In this document: positions 17,900-27,808 of the stretch, in pieces
Numbering within the stretch: position 1 is the stretch's first letter
Layout: every line of letters begins with the position of its first letter
NCBI RefSeq assembly: GCF_001274535.1
Contig: NZ_CP012410.1
Location: 310,001-374,000 of the forward strand
Length of the DNA stretch: 64,000 bases
Source of the DNA: Leptotrichia sp. oral taxon 212
Lineage (GTDB): Bacteria; Fusobacteriota; Fusobacteriia; Fusobacteriales; Leptotrichiaceae
Direction of reading: 5' to 3'
Notes under the pieces: generated by a model
The model's database searches: none
What the model was told of the DNA's origin: nothing
What the model saw: the letters and a program-made list of their open reading frames with translations, nothing else
Translations under genes and position numbers: made by a program

Positions 17900-19450
17900 A
17901 TGGACAGAGCGAAAATTTCAGAAGAAGTACAAAGATTTGGAAGATCATTGCTGTTACCTATTGCAGTTATGGCACCTGTGGGTATGATACTTGGTATTGT
18001 CAATGCACTTACACAGGCTTATTTAGTATCAAAAGTACCTCTATTGGGGAATCCTGCAATCAAATTATTTTTAACATCAGTAAAAGATTCAATGAGTATA
18101 ATTTTTAGTAACATCCCTATTTTATTTGCGATGGGAGTGGCTTATGGAGTTTCACGTAAGGAAAAAGGAATATCAGTATTCTCTTCGGTAATTTCATATA
18201 TTGTTCTGCTTGCAGGTTCAAATGTATATTTGAAAATTACAGGAACACTTATTAAGGAAAAGGAACTCATGGATAAAGCCGGACAGGCTATGGTTCTTGG
18301 TATACAGACTGTAAGAATGGATGTGTTTGGAGGAATTATAAGTGGGCTTATAGCGGCAAAGCTGACTGACAGATTTTATAAGACAGAGCTGCCCGTTGCT
18401 TTTGCCTTTTTCAGTGGGAAAAAATTAGTTCCTATACTGTCGATATTTGTAACTTCAGTAGCATCTTTCATAGCAACACCGCTTTGGATGTACTTTACAA
18501 AAGTGCTTGCCGGAATGTCAGTGATATTGTTACATCCGTTAGGACCATTTGTAAATATAATTATGGTAAGACTGCTTATACCTTTTGGACTTCATCATAC
18601 ATGGAGTGCGCTGCTTAGATTTACTGAAGCTGGAGGAGTATATCAAATAGCCGGTAAAACTTACGTAGGAGTACTTCCTGCAGCAAATGAGATAATATTT
18701 AATTTAGGTCCTAACAGTCCTGAATGGCAGATGATGCCAAAACTGACAAGATTCTTAGCACAGAATCAGATGATAGATACGCTTTTCATGTTTCCGGGAA
18801 TTGCTTTTGCAATGTATAAAACTGCCTATAAGAAAAATAAGCCTCTTGTAAAAGGAATTCTGATTACAATGGTTCTAACTGCGTTTTTAGGGAATATAAC
18901 TGAACCGCTGGAATTTTCATTCCTGTTTATTTCGCCTGTATTATATCTAATGTATATTTTAATTGGTGCTGCATCTTCATTGGCACTTGCTTTTATGGGA
19001 ACTGCTGTAGGTTATATAAGGGGAACGATTTTTGATTTCATAATATTTGGGGTAATGTATGAAAATAGTAAATTCTATAATATTATAATAGTAGGAGTAG
19101 TTGCAATGTTTGTAAGCTATTTCACTTTTAAATGGTATATATTAAAAAGAAATCTTATTACTCCTGGAAGGGAAGAGGAAGTAAGTGACAGTAAACTTTT
19201 AGTTGAAAAAAGATATAAGGAGATAGCAAAAATAGTAGTTGAGGCACTAGGAGGAAAAGAAAATATCGTAAATGTCGAAAACTGCATATCAAGATTAAGA
19301 ATAGATCTTAAAGATAAAAATATTATAAACAGGGAAAGATTAAAAGAAAGTGGTACTCTAGGAATATTTTTCCCAAGTAAGAATCATATTCATATTGTAT
19401 TTGGGCCGCATGTGGAATTTGTAAGAAATGAGGTCGATGAACTGTTGTAA
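17900..19450 (+). CDS. PTS EIICB, alpha-glucoside/maltose type
   Basis: Membrane sugar permease of the phosphotransferase system, importing and phosphorylating a glucoside at carbon 6. 516 residues. The N-terminal about 420 residues form the EIIC domain of the glucose superfamily (multiple membrane segments, FGLHHTWSALLRFTEAGG, ITEPLEFSFLFISP). The C-terminal about 85 residues are EIIB, with the phosphorylated Cys in VENCISRLRIDLKDKN. No EIIA domain is present, so phosphate must come from another EIIA. It resembles MalX/AglA-type permeases and is followed by a GH4 phospho-alpha-glucosidase-like gene, which fits the assignment. Confidence 0.88.
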   Translation: MDRAKISEEVQRFGRSLLLPIAVMAPVGMILGIVNALTQAYLVSKVPLLGNPAIKLFLTSVKDSMSIIFSNIPILFAMGVAYGVSRKEKGISVFSSVISYIVLLAGSNVYLKITGTLIKEKELMDKAGQAMVLGIQTVRMDVFGGIISGLIAAKLTDRFYKTELPVAFAFFSGKKLVPILSIFVTSVASFIATPLWMYFTKVLAGMSVILLHPLGPFVNIIMVRLLIPFGLHHTWSALLRFTEAGGVYQIAGKTYVGVLPAANEIIFNLGPNSPEWQMMPKLTRFLAQNQMIDTLFMFPGIAFAMYKTAYKKNKPLVKGILITMVLTAFLGNITEPLEFSFLFISPVLYLMYILIGAASSLALAFMGTAVGYIRGTIFDFIIFGVMYENSKFYNIIIVGVVAMFVSYFTFKWYILKRNLITPGREEEVSDSKLLVEKRYKEIAKIVVEALGGKENIVNVENCISRLRIDLKDKNIINRERLKESGTLGIFFPSKNHIHIVFGPHVEFVRNEVDELL

Positions 19451-19462
19451 GAGGAGCAGCAA

Positions 19463-20227
19463 ATGAAAAACATATTTAGAAATTATGAAAAAATGAATGC
19501 GACAGAAATAAAAATATTGCAATATATTATTAAAAATATTGATGAAATACAGAAAATAACAGTAAAAGAATTAAGCCAGAGATTATTTGTATCTAAAACA
19601 ACTATAATAAATCTGGCAAAAAAATTGGGATATGAAGGATTTTCTGAATTGAGATTTTTCCTGAAAAATATTTCTGAAAGAAAGACTGAAAATCAGGAAG
19701 AATATATTTCTGAAAAAAATGATGTAAATGATATATTTGAAGAAATGTCTCATGAAATAAACAGAACCCTTATGATACAGGATAGGGAAGAAATAGAAGA
19801 AGTTGTAAAAAAAATCATAAAATCCAGAATAGTATATATAATTTCAAGAGGTGGTTCTGTTCACACTGGAGAATACTTGAATTCGAGACTTGCAGCCTGT
19901 AAAATAAAATCTATATTTATTTCGGATATAAATCTCATAAATGCTGTGATTGAAAATGTACTGGATAATGAAATGATAATTTTTCTTTCACAGTCAGGAA
20001 CTACAAGAACAATAGTAGATGTGGCATTAAAAGCTAATCTGATGGGAATTGAAACAGTTGCAATTACATCTTTCGGAAAAAATGAACTGCAAAAGTACTG
20101 TACAAACAATTTGTATTTTTATGCCAATGAAACTGATACGAAAAAAAACGATGTAATTTCGAGGGTAGGAATGAATATAGTCACACAGCTTCTAATAGAA
20201 TATATAAAAAAGGATGTGAATCAGTAA
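19463..20227 (+). CDS. RpiR/MurR-family regulator
   Basis: 254 residues: an N-terminal RpiR helix-turn-helix (ATEIKILQYI, ITVKELSQRLFVSKTTIINLAKKLGYEGFSELR, about residues 12-68) and a C-terminal SIS sugar-phosphate-binding domain (IVYIISRGGSVHTGEYLNSRL, IIFLSQSGTTRTIVDVALKA). Such proteins sense phosphosugars. It starts 12 bp after EIICB, and its stop overlaps the start of the GH4 gene (TAATGG), so it is the local regulator of this operon. Confidence 0.93.
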   Translation: MKNIFRNYEKMNATEIKILQYIIKNIDEIQKITVKELSQRLFVSKTTIINLAKKLGYEGFSELRFFLKNISERKTENQEEYISEKNDVNDIFEEMSHEINRTLMIQDREEIEEVVKKIIKSRIVYIISRGGSVHTGEYLNSRLAACKIKSIFISDINLINAVIENVLDNEMIIFLSQSGTTRTIVDVALKANLMGIETVAITSFGKNELQKYCTNNLYFYANETDTKKNDVISRVGMNIVTQLLIEYIKKDVNQ

Positions 20228-21549
20228 TGGAAAGAAAACCGATGAAAGTTACCATTGTTGGAGCAGGAAGTACAAGGACACCGGCATTGATAGGAAGCAT
20301 AATAAAATTAAAAGAGAGATTCCCAGTAAAAAAGCTAGTGTTTTATGATATTGATATGGATAGGGTTGAAAAGATGCGAGTTTATATGGAATTAATGATG
20401 AAGACACATTCTCCTGAAACAGAGCTTATCTTTACAGGAAATAAAGATGAAGCGTATAAAGATATTGATTTTGTATTTTGTCAGATGCGAGTTGGAGGCA
20501 GTGAGTATAGAAGTTATGATGAAAAAATACCTTTGAAATATGGAATTATAGGTCAAGAAACTTGTGGTCCTGGAGGATTTGCATACGGGATGAGATCAAT
20601 AGGGGATATGATAGAAATGGTAAATGATGTAAGAAAATTTTCAAAGGAAACATGGGTGCTTGATTATACAAATCCTGCTGCAATAGTAGGACTTGCATTA
20701 CAGACTGTCTTTCCTGATGATAAAAGACTTATGAGCATATGTGACCAGCCTTATTCAATGCTGAAAACTTTTTCCCAGATTTTAAATGTTCCTCAGAAGG
20801 ATTTAAAACCGAGATATTTTGGACTGAATCATTTTGGATGGTTTACAAATCTTTATTACGAAGGAAAAGATTTGTTACCTGAATTGAAGGATTATATAAA
20901 AAATAATGATTTTAAGCCATATAACGCAGAGCAGAGAGATAAATCATGGCTGGATACTTATCTGAATGTAAATAAGATGATGAAATATTTTGATGATTAT
21001 GTACCAAACACATATTTACAGTATTATTTTTTCGGTAATGAACTTGCTAAGGAGGAAAATCCTGAATTTACAAGAGTAGATGAAGCAAAAGCCGGACGTG
21101 AGAAGAAAGTTTATGATATATGTAAAAAAGCTGAAGAGCAGGGAAATTTAGATAATCTTCCTTTTCTTGTAGGAGAAGTTCACGGAAATATGATGGTTGA
21201 GATTGCTGAAAGCATAGCTTATAATTTGGAAAATGAATTTGTATTAATGATGAAAAATGATGGAATAATAAAAAATCTTGATGAAAATATGCTTGTGGAA
21301 GTAGGTTCAAGACTTGGGAAGGATGGTCCTATACCTTATGGTTATGAAAAAATAGATGATTTTTATAAGGCTCTTATAGATAATCAATATATTTATGAAA
21401 AATTAACAGTTGAAGCATGTCTTGAAGGAAATTATAGAAAGGCTTTGCAGGCATTGACATTAAATAGAACTGTTATTAATCCTGAAAAAGCTGCTCTAAT
21501 ACTTGAAGATATGATAAAAGTAAATAAAAAATACTGGGAACTGAAATAA
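20227..21549 (+). CDS. GH4 family phospho-alpha-glucosidase-like protein
   Basis: NAD- and Mn-dependent glycosidase that hydrolyses 6-phospho-glucosides made by the PTS. 440 residues, as in MalH/GlvA. It has the Rossmann start VTIVGAGSTRTPAL, the highly conserved PLKYGIIGQETCGPGGFAYGMRSIG, and the Mn ligands Cys172 (SICDQPY) and His202 (GLNHFGW). In the alpha-glucosidase members I know, the CDMP motif follows the Cys. Here it is CDQP, so the preferred linkage or substrate may differ. The end (TVINPEKAALILEDMIKVN) is GlvA-like. Confidence 0.9.
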   Translation: MERKPMKVTIVGAGSTRTPALIGSIIKLKERFPVKKLVFYDIDMDRVEKMRVYMELMMKTHSPETELIFTGNKDEAYKDIDFVFCQMRVGGSEYRSYDEKIPLKYGIIGQETCGPGGFAYGMRSIGDMIEMVNDVRKFSKETWVLDYTNPAAIVGLALQTVFPDDKRLMSICDQPYSMLKTFSQILNVPQKDLKPRYFGLNHFGWFTNLYYEGKDLLPELKDYIKNNDFKPYNAEQRDKSWLDTYLNVNKMMKYFDDYVPNTYLQYYFFGNELAKEENPEFTRVDEAKAGREKKVYDICKKAEEQGNLDNLPFLVGEVHGNMMVEIAESIAYNLENEFVLMMKNDGIIKNLDENMLVEVGSRLGKDGPIPYGYEKIDDFYKALIDNQYIYEKLTVEACLEGNYRKALQALTLNRTVINPEKAALILEDMIKVNKKYWELK

Positions 21550-21566
21550 TCTTTAAGGAGGAACTG

Positions 21567-22778
21567 ATGATAATCTATTCTGAAAATATCTATACTCCTG
21601 AAGGAGTAAGAAAAGGATATATTGAAATAGAAGGTAAAATAATTAGAAATATCTGTACTGATGAAAATGAACTGAAAAATAAAAGTGATCAGATAAAAGA
21701 TTATACGGACTTCTATATAATACCAGGGTTTATTGATAATCATGTACATGGCTGGGGAACTGGTTCATTTTGGAAGGAAGGAACAGAAGAAGCCATGTAC
21801 AATATGAAAAAAGATCTTGTCAAGGTAGGAGTTACTTCTTTTTTAGGAACAACAGGTGCAGATTCATTGGAAAAAATAACAGACACATTGAAAGAGGCAA
21901 GAAAAGTCATTGATAGAGAAAAAGAACAGATAACAGGAGCTGAGATGACAGGAATACATCTGGAAGGTCCTTTTATCGGTAAAGAATATAAGGGAATGCA
22001 GAAAGAGGAATACTGTATTAATCCTGATATAGATATTTTAAAAGAATTTCTCAATATTATGGGAGAAGAGAATATAAAATTGATGACATTAGCTCCTGAA
22101 CTGGATGGTTCTCAGGAAATGATAAAATTTTGTAATGAGAAGAGCATTGTTGTACAAGCAGGACACACTTCGGCCACTTTTGAAGATATGAAAAAAGCTG
22201 TACAGGCTGGACTAAAAGGAGTCACTCATACATATTCGGGAATGAGGGGATTTCATCATAGGGAGCTTGGGGTAGTCGGAGCAGTCATGTACTTTGAAGA
22301 ATTATATGCTGAATTTGCAAAACAGACTGGCCTAACAGTAAAACCTGAAGCTTTTGATATTATGTATAGACTAAAAGGTGTTGATAAAATGCTTCTTACT
22401 ACTGATACAGTTGGATTATCAAGAGGAGAGAAGGAATTTTATCATTATATAAGAAAAGCCAGATTTATTCCTGAGGGAGATAAGATAAAAGTATTATATG
22501 ATGACGGTCATGAAGAAGTGAAGGATAGGACAGACTATGAAAATATAAAGGATTTGGAGTTAGGATTCTTAGGTTCTGTTCAGAATATATTAAAAAGAGG
22601 AAAATATTCCCTGGAGGAAATTGTAAAAATGGCTTCCTATAATCCTGCTGAATATATCGGGATTAATGACAGAAAAGGAAGTTTAGAACCAGGAAAAGAT
22701 GCTGATATTCTAGTTTTAGATAAGAACTATGATTTGATATGTACTGTCTGCAGAGGAAAAATAGAATTTGAAAAATAA
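21567..22778 (+). CDS. NagA-like N-acetylglucosamine-6-phosphate deacetylase homologue
   Basis: 403-residue metal-dependent amidohydrolase of the NagA family. Metal-site motifs are GFIDNHVHG (about residues 51-59), HLEGPF with the conserved Glu, and QAGHTSATFEDM, with the final Asp in LLTTDTVGLSRG. The usual THLFNAM is THTYSGM. The segment after GVVGA, which in NagA carries the substrate-binding DGxH, reads FAKQTGLTVKPEAF. It may therefore deacetylate a different phosphosugar. It is the last gene of the PTS-GH4 operon, 17 bp after GH4 with an AAGGAGG site. Confidence 0.82.
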   Translation: MIIYSENIYTPEGVRKGYIEIEGKIIRNICTDENELKNKSDQIKDYTDFYIIPGFIDNHVHGWGTGSFWKEGTEEAMYNMKKDLVKVGVTSFLGTTGADSLEKITDTLKEARKVIDREKEQITGAEMTGIHLEGPFIGKEYKGMQKEEYCINPDIDILKEFLNIMGEENIKLMTLAPELDGSQEMIKFCNEKSIVVQAGHTSATFEDMKKAVQAGLKGVTHTYSGMRGFHHRELGVVGAVMYFEELYAEFAKQTGLTVKPEAFDIMYRLKGVDKMLLTTDTVGLSRGEKEFYHYIRKARFIPEGDKIKVLYDDGHEEVKDRTDYENIKDLELGFLGSVQNILKRGKYSLEEIVKMASYNPAEYIGINDRKGSLEPGKDADILVLDKNYDLICTVCRGKIEFEK

Positions 22779-22840
22779 GTTTATTTCAATCTGCAAAATA
22801 CTCTGAAAAGCATAACTTTGAGAATAAATGATAAATTATA

Positions 22841-22867
22841 TTTATAATCTTATGAAGAGATTATAAA
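22841..22867. repeat. Intergenic stem-loop after the PTS-GH4 operon
   Basis: 10-bp arms TTTATAATCT / AGATTATAAA with a 7-nt loop, 62 bp after the deacetylase stop. No T run follows, so its role as a terminator is uncertain. A second, wider inverted repeat (TTTTATTTGC at 22902-22911 and GCAAATAAAA at 22956-22965) lies between it and the next promoter. Confidence 0.4.
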
Positions 22868-22992
22868 TGCAGTTTGAAATTTAAAATTTTGAGGTTGTGC
22901 TTTTTATTTGCATATTTTATAATTTATTTTTACAATATATCATGTGCTTTTAAAAGCAAATAAAAGGAAAAATAGCCTAAATTTTTAAAAAA

Positions 22993-23021
22993 TTGACATC
23001 TTTCAAGGCATATGATATAAA
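22993..23021 (+). promoter_or_regulatory. Promoter of the lone EIIA gene
   Basis: Consensus TTGACA (22993-22998), 17-bp spacer, TATAAA (23016-23021), 38 bp upstream of the ATG. Confidence 0.7.
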
Positions 23022-23059
23022 AGGATAAGAGAAAAATCAAAAAATCAGGAGGAAACATC

Positions 23060-23386
23060 ATGGACGAAAAATTAGATTTGGAAACAGTTGCAATGACACT
23101 TATAGGCCGTGCAGGAGAAAGTAAAAGTCTTGCATATCAGGCACTTACTGCGGCAAAAGAAGGTAAATTTGAAGAAGCGGAAGAATTCATGAAAAAAGCA
23201 AATGATGAAATGATAAAAGCACATGAAATACAGACTGATTTAATAGTAAAGGAAGCAGGCGGAGAAAAAATAGATGTGGGTCTTATAATGGTTCATTCTC
23301 AGGATCACCTGATGGGAGCAATCTTATTTAAGGATCTTGTAAGGGAATTTATTGACCTTTATAAAAAAATACATGATGATAAATAA
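23060..23386 (+). CDS. PTS EIIA, lactose/cellobiose family
   Basis: 108-residue all-helical phosphocarrier of the LacF/CelC/ChbA family. The phosphorylated His is in the conserved VHSQDHLMGAILFKD segment near residues 76-90. It passes phosphate from HPr to an EIIB, but no EIIB or EIIC of this family is encoded nearby, so it must serve a permease elsewhere. The GH1 phospho-glycosidase 1.8 kb downstream suggests beta-glucoside use. It has its own consensus promoter and an AGGAGG site. Confidence 0.92.
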   Translation: MDEKLDLETVAMTLIGRAGESKSLAYQALTAAKEGKFEEAEEFMKKANDEMIKAHEIQTDLIVKEAGGEKIDVGLIMVHSQDHLMGAILFKDLVREFIDLYKKIHDDK

Positions 23387-23516
23387 CAGTAAAAGAAAGA
23401 AAAATAAATATTTCTTAACAGAACATGAACTGTCTGTATGGTAACAGTAAATTTTAAAAGACTCTGTAATATCTGAAGAAATAGAAGTTAAAATAAAAAT
23501 AGGGAGGATTTTGATT

Positions 23517-24446
23517 ATGGTTTTGCATAAAAAAAAGCTTAATAAGTATATTATAATAGCTGTTTTTACTATGTTACAGATATCATGTGGAGGGAATCCT
23601 AAAAATGGGAATTCAGGAAATTCTAAATTAGATAATACTAAAAGTGTGAACAGCGTGACAGGGAAAACTGGAAATAATTCTAAAACGGTAAATTCAACAC
23701 AGGCTGTGAATCCAGATGGGATGACTATAGAAACACGGTATAATGTTCCTGCTGGTTACAAAAGAGTTGCTGTCGAAAATGGAAGTTTTGCAGATTTTCT
23801 GAGAAAACAGAAACTCAAGCCTTACGGAGAAAAAGCACTGTACTATAACGGACAGGCTAAAAGAAGTGAAGGGGTATATGACAGTGTAATTGATGTGGAA
23901 ATAGGTGACAGGGATTTGCATCAGTGTGCAGATGCCATAATGCTCATAAGGGCAGAATATTTTTATCAGAAGAAGGAGTACGATAAAATTAATTTTAATT
24001 TTGTTTCGGGATTTAATGCCCAGTACAGCAAATGGATACAGGGATACAGAATAAACCCGAATGGAAAAGGCTCCTACTATAAGAAGGCTTCTCCGTCAAA
24101 TACTTATAAAGATTTCAGAAGTTTCATGAATATTGTATTTGGATATGCAGGTACATTGTCCATGGAAAAGGAAATGAAACCTCAGTCTCTGGAAAATATG
24201 AAAATAGGAGATGTATTTATCATGGGAGGAAGTCCTGGACATGCTGTAATTATTGTGGATATGGCTGAAAATGACAAAGGGGAAAAGATATTCATGCTTG
24301 CACAGTCATATATGCCGGCACAGCAGACGCAGATTCTGATTAACCCTGCAGACGGAGATATGGGAGTATGGTATTCACTGAAAGGAAAGACTGTACTTGA
24401 AACTCCTGAATGGAGATTTCCAATAGAAAAATTGAGAAAATTTTGA
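23517..24446 (+). CDS. DUF4846-type lipoprotein
   Basis: 309 residues from the ATG at 23517 (GGAGG 9 bases upstream), which fits better than a TTG at 23511. A lipoprotein signal ends in LQISC-GG near residue 24, followed by a low-complexity N/S/G/T linker (about 25-70). The rest matches the DUF4846 pattern as I know it: NVPAGYKRV at the start, HQCADAIMLIRAEY in the middle, and DVFIMGGSPGHAVIIVDMA then AQSYMPAQQ near the end. The G-H and Q-S-Y-M-P positions look like an enzyme site, but the activity is unknown to me. It is followed after 9 bp by a racemase-like gene. Confidence 0.78.
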   Translation: MVLHKKKLNKYIIIAVFTMLQISCGGNPKNGNSGNSKLDNTKSVNSVTGKTGNNSKTVNSTQAVNPDGMTIETRYNVPAGYKRVAVENGSFADFLRKQKLKPYGEKALYYNGQAKRSEGVYDSVIDVEIGDRDLHQCADAIMLIRAEYFYQKKEYDKINFNFVSGFNAQYSKWIQGYRINPNGKGSYYKKASPSNTYKDFRSFMNIVFGYAGTLSMEKEMKPQSLENMKIGDVFIMGGSPGHAVIIVDMAENDKGEKIFMLAQSYMPAQQTQILINPADGDMGVWYSLKGKTVLETPEWRFPIEKLRKF

Positions 24447-24455
24447 GGTGAAACT

Positions 24456-25103
24456 TTGAAAATAGCAGTAATGGCAGGCACTCCCATAGATACAAATATG
24501 GGAGCTGTTCTTCTTGAAAAAAATGGATTTTCTGAAAATGAAATAATAAGAATACCGGTATCTGAAAATCCTGTAAAACAGACAATATTTCAGACTTCAG
24601 AAACAGAATATAAGGAAAAGGTAATAAACGGTCATATAGACAACATAAAAAAGGTTGACTGCAATATCCTTTTTGTATATTGCAATTCGTTGAGCGGAGC
24701 AGTAGATTTTGAAAAACTGCAAAAGAAAAATGATATAAATATAGTTACTCCCATGCAGGTGTATAGGGAGATAGCTGATAAATATAAAAAAATAGCTGTA
24801 TTTGCTGCAAATGCGCAGGGACTTGCCGGAATAGAAAATGCCATGTTTAAAGGTAATAGCAATATTAACATAACAGGGATGACATTTCTTGAAATAGTAA
24901 AGGAAATTGAAAAAGGAACTTTACCTGAGGTAATCGCAGAAAAATTTCATTTTGGCAAACTTGCAGAGTATCTTAAGAACTTAGGAAATGAGGCAATTCT
25001 TCTTGGATGTACTCATTTTCCATATATTGAAAATGAAATCAGGAAGAAATCTGAAATGGAAATAATAGATCCTTCACAGAAAATGCTGGAAAAATTAAAG
25101 TGA
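24456..25103 (+). CDS. Aspartate/glutamate racemase family protein
   Basis: 215 residues, TTG start with a GAGGTG site, 9 bp after the DUF4846 stop. Asp/Glu racemases use two Cys. Here they are in VYCNSLSGA (about residue 71) and LLGCTHFPYIE (about residue 184), each in the right context. It could supply a D-amino acid for cell-wall synthesis, or racemise or cleave another substrate of the superfamily. The tight pairing with a lipoprotein gene is unusual. Confidence 0.82.
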   Translation: MKIAVMAGTPIDTNMGAVLLEKNGFSENEIIRIPVSENPVKQTIFQTSETEYKEKVINGHIDNIKKVDCNILFVYCNSLSGAVDFEKLQKKNDINIVTPMQVYREIADKYKKIAVFAANAQGLAGIENAMFKGNSNINITGMTFLEIVKEIEKGTLPEVIAEKFHFGKLAEYLKNLGNEAILLGCTHFPYIENEIRKKSEMEIIDPSQKMLEKLK

Positions 25104-25191
25104 GAATCATAAAAGATATGTAAAAATTGTTTATCGGAACAGCAGTCAGAATAGCAGAAGGTCAGGACAGTTACTATATTAATTAATATGA

Positions 25192-26625
<1,434 letters not shown>

Positions 26626-26693
26626 TCAGTATCCTGATAATCCTTCAAAATCTATACGGCTTATAATAATAAACTGAAAGGAATTGGCAGATA

Positions 26694-27419
26694 ATGGATA
26701 AAAGTAATGGAAAATGGGATAAACTGCGTATATTTTCAGGTGCTCAGTTAAAATATATTGCCTTTTTATCGATGCTTATAGACCATGTGAATAAAGCGCT
26801 GATATACCCTTTTCTGAGTGGTGAAGGAATCTTACAGCGTATAAGTGATGTATTTGACATTTTAGGAAGGATAGCATTTCCACTGTTTGCCTTCTTTCTT
26901 GTGGAAGGGTTCTTTAAGACAGGAAACAGAAAAAAATATCTCTTCTACCTCGTATTTTTTGGAATAATTTCTGAAATTCCGTTTGATATGTTCCAGTCAA
27001 GCGTGTTTTTTGAGCCAAATTCCAATAATGTAATGTTTACTCTGGCTTTAATGCTGATAACAATATGGATTATAGATACTTTAAAATTAAAGATGCAGAA
27101 AATTCCTAAATATATCTGGTATTTTCTTTCATCTGTAATTGTTGGAATAATGTGCATTATATCAATGGTTACAGGAATGGATTATGAGTATCATGCAATT
27201 ATGATTGGATATTTCTTCTATATTTTCTATGATAAACCTGTATTTGCAATATTTTCAGGATATCTTGCAATTTTTAAGGAATTATGGTCATTACTTGGAT
27301 TTGGTCTGATACTTACATATAATGGGAAACGTGGAAAGCAGAATAAACTGTTAAATTACTGTTTTTATCCGGTTCATCTTTTAATTCTGGGAATATTGAG
27401 AATGATTTTAAAAATATAA
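26694..27419 (+). CDS. TraX-family membrane protein
   Basis: 241 residues, about seven membrane segments. Motifs are SGAQLKYIAFLSMLIDHVNKAL, then LGRIAFPLFAFFLVEGFFKTGNRKKYL and IISEIPFDM, all typical of TraX-like proteins. TraX of F plasmid acetylates pilin, and chromosomal homologues are thought to be membrane acyltransferases. No conjugation genes are nearby, so the local role is unknown. Confidence 0.85.
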   Translation: MDKSNGKWDKLRIFSGAQLKYIAFLSMLIDHVNKALIYPFLSGEGILQRISDVFDILGRIAFPLFAFFLVEGFFKTGNRKKYLFYLVFFGIISEIPFDMFQSSVFFEPNSNNVMFTLALMLITIWIIDTLKLKMQKIPKYIWYFLSSVIVGIMCIISMVTGMDYEYHAIMIGYFFYIFYDKPVFAIFSGYLAIFKELWSLLGFGLILTYNGKRGKQNKLLNYCFYPVHLLILGILRMILKI

Positions 27420-27430
27420 AAAATACTAAA

Positions 27431-27454
27431 CTTAAAATTAAAATTAATTTTAAG
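27431..27454. repeat. AT-rich perfect inverted repeat at the small-peptide promoter
   Basis: CTTAAAATTA / TAATTTTAAG, 10-bp arms with a 4-nt loop, 11 bp after the traX-like stop. It covers the -35 position of a TATAAT box at 27472-27477. It could be a traX terminator without T run, or an operator. Confidence 0.4.
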
Positions 27455-27471
27455 AATAAATAAAAATATGG

Positions 27472-27506
27472 TATAATATCTCATCCTCTAATGATTGGAG
27501 GTGAGA
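27472..27506 (+). promoter_or_regulatory. TATAAT box and RBS-sequestering hairpin
   Basis: A TATAAT at 27472-27477 is followed by TCTCATCCTC (27479-27488), which pairs with GAGGTGAGA (27498-27506) through one bulged T. The stem hides the GGAGG ribosome site (27497-27501) of the small ORF at 27509. Confidence 0.5.
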
Positions 27507-27508
27507 AT

Positions 27509-27592
27509 ATGATTCCAGAGGAAGAAATTCTGAAAATATTTTTACTGCTTTTATTGGAATTAATACAAATTCTAATTGAAAAGTATATGTAA
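27509..27592 (+). CDS. 27-residue hydrophobic peptide, type I toxin-like
   Basis: An ATG after a strong GGAGGTGAG site opens a 27-codon ORF. It has an acidic start (MIPEEEILK), a leucine/isoleucine-rich core able to span a membrane, and a Lys-Tyr-Met end. It sits in its own unit: TATAAT box, ribosome-site hairpin, ORF, perfect terminator. That layout and the peptide's character resemble membrane toxins of type I toxin-antitoxin systems or small regulatory peptides. No antisense RNA gene can be proven from sequence alone. Confidence 0.55.
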   Translation: MIPEEEILKIFLLLLLELIQILIEKYM

Positions 27593-27597
27593 AAATG

Positions 27598-27629
27598 AAA
27601 AAAGAGAGTGCGTCTTCACTCTCTTTTTT
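27598..27629 (+). terminator. Terminator of the small-peptide gene
   Basis: Perfect 13-bp stem (AAAAAAGAGAGTG / CACTCTCTTTTTT) with a 6-nt loop. T-rich in both directions. Confidence 0.88.
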
Positions 27630-27808
27630 AGTATATGACTCCATCGGAATTTACAATTTATTATAACACATATTTAATTTTTTATCAACTTTTAATATTT
27701 AAGAAAATCAGCAAACTTAAAAAATTATGTTATAAAAAAGAACAGATTATGATGGAATATTTCAATTTTTTAGGTATAATAAGAAAAAAGATAAAGAAAG
27801 GAGAAAAT

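Noticed and set aside
26694-27419. Conjugation function for the TraX-like protein
   Set aside because: No other transfer genes occur in the window, and chromosomal TraX homologues are common.
27635-27808. N-terminal extension of the PHP phosphatase
   Set aside because: It has no ribosome site, the composition is non-coding-like, and the PHP domain begins exactly at the internal ATG with AAAGGAG.
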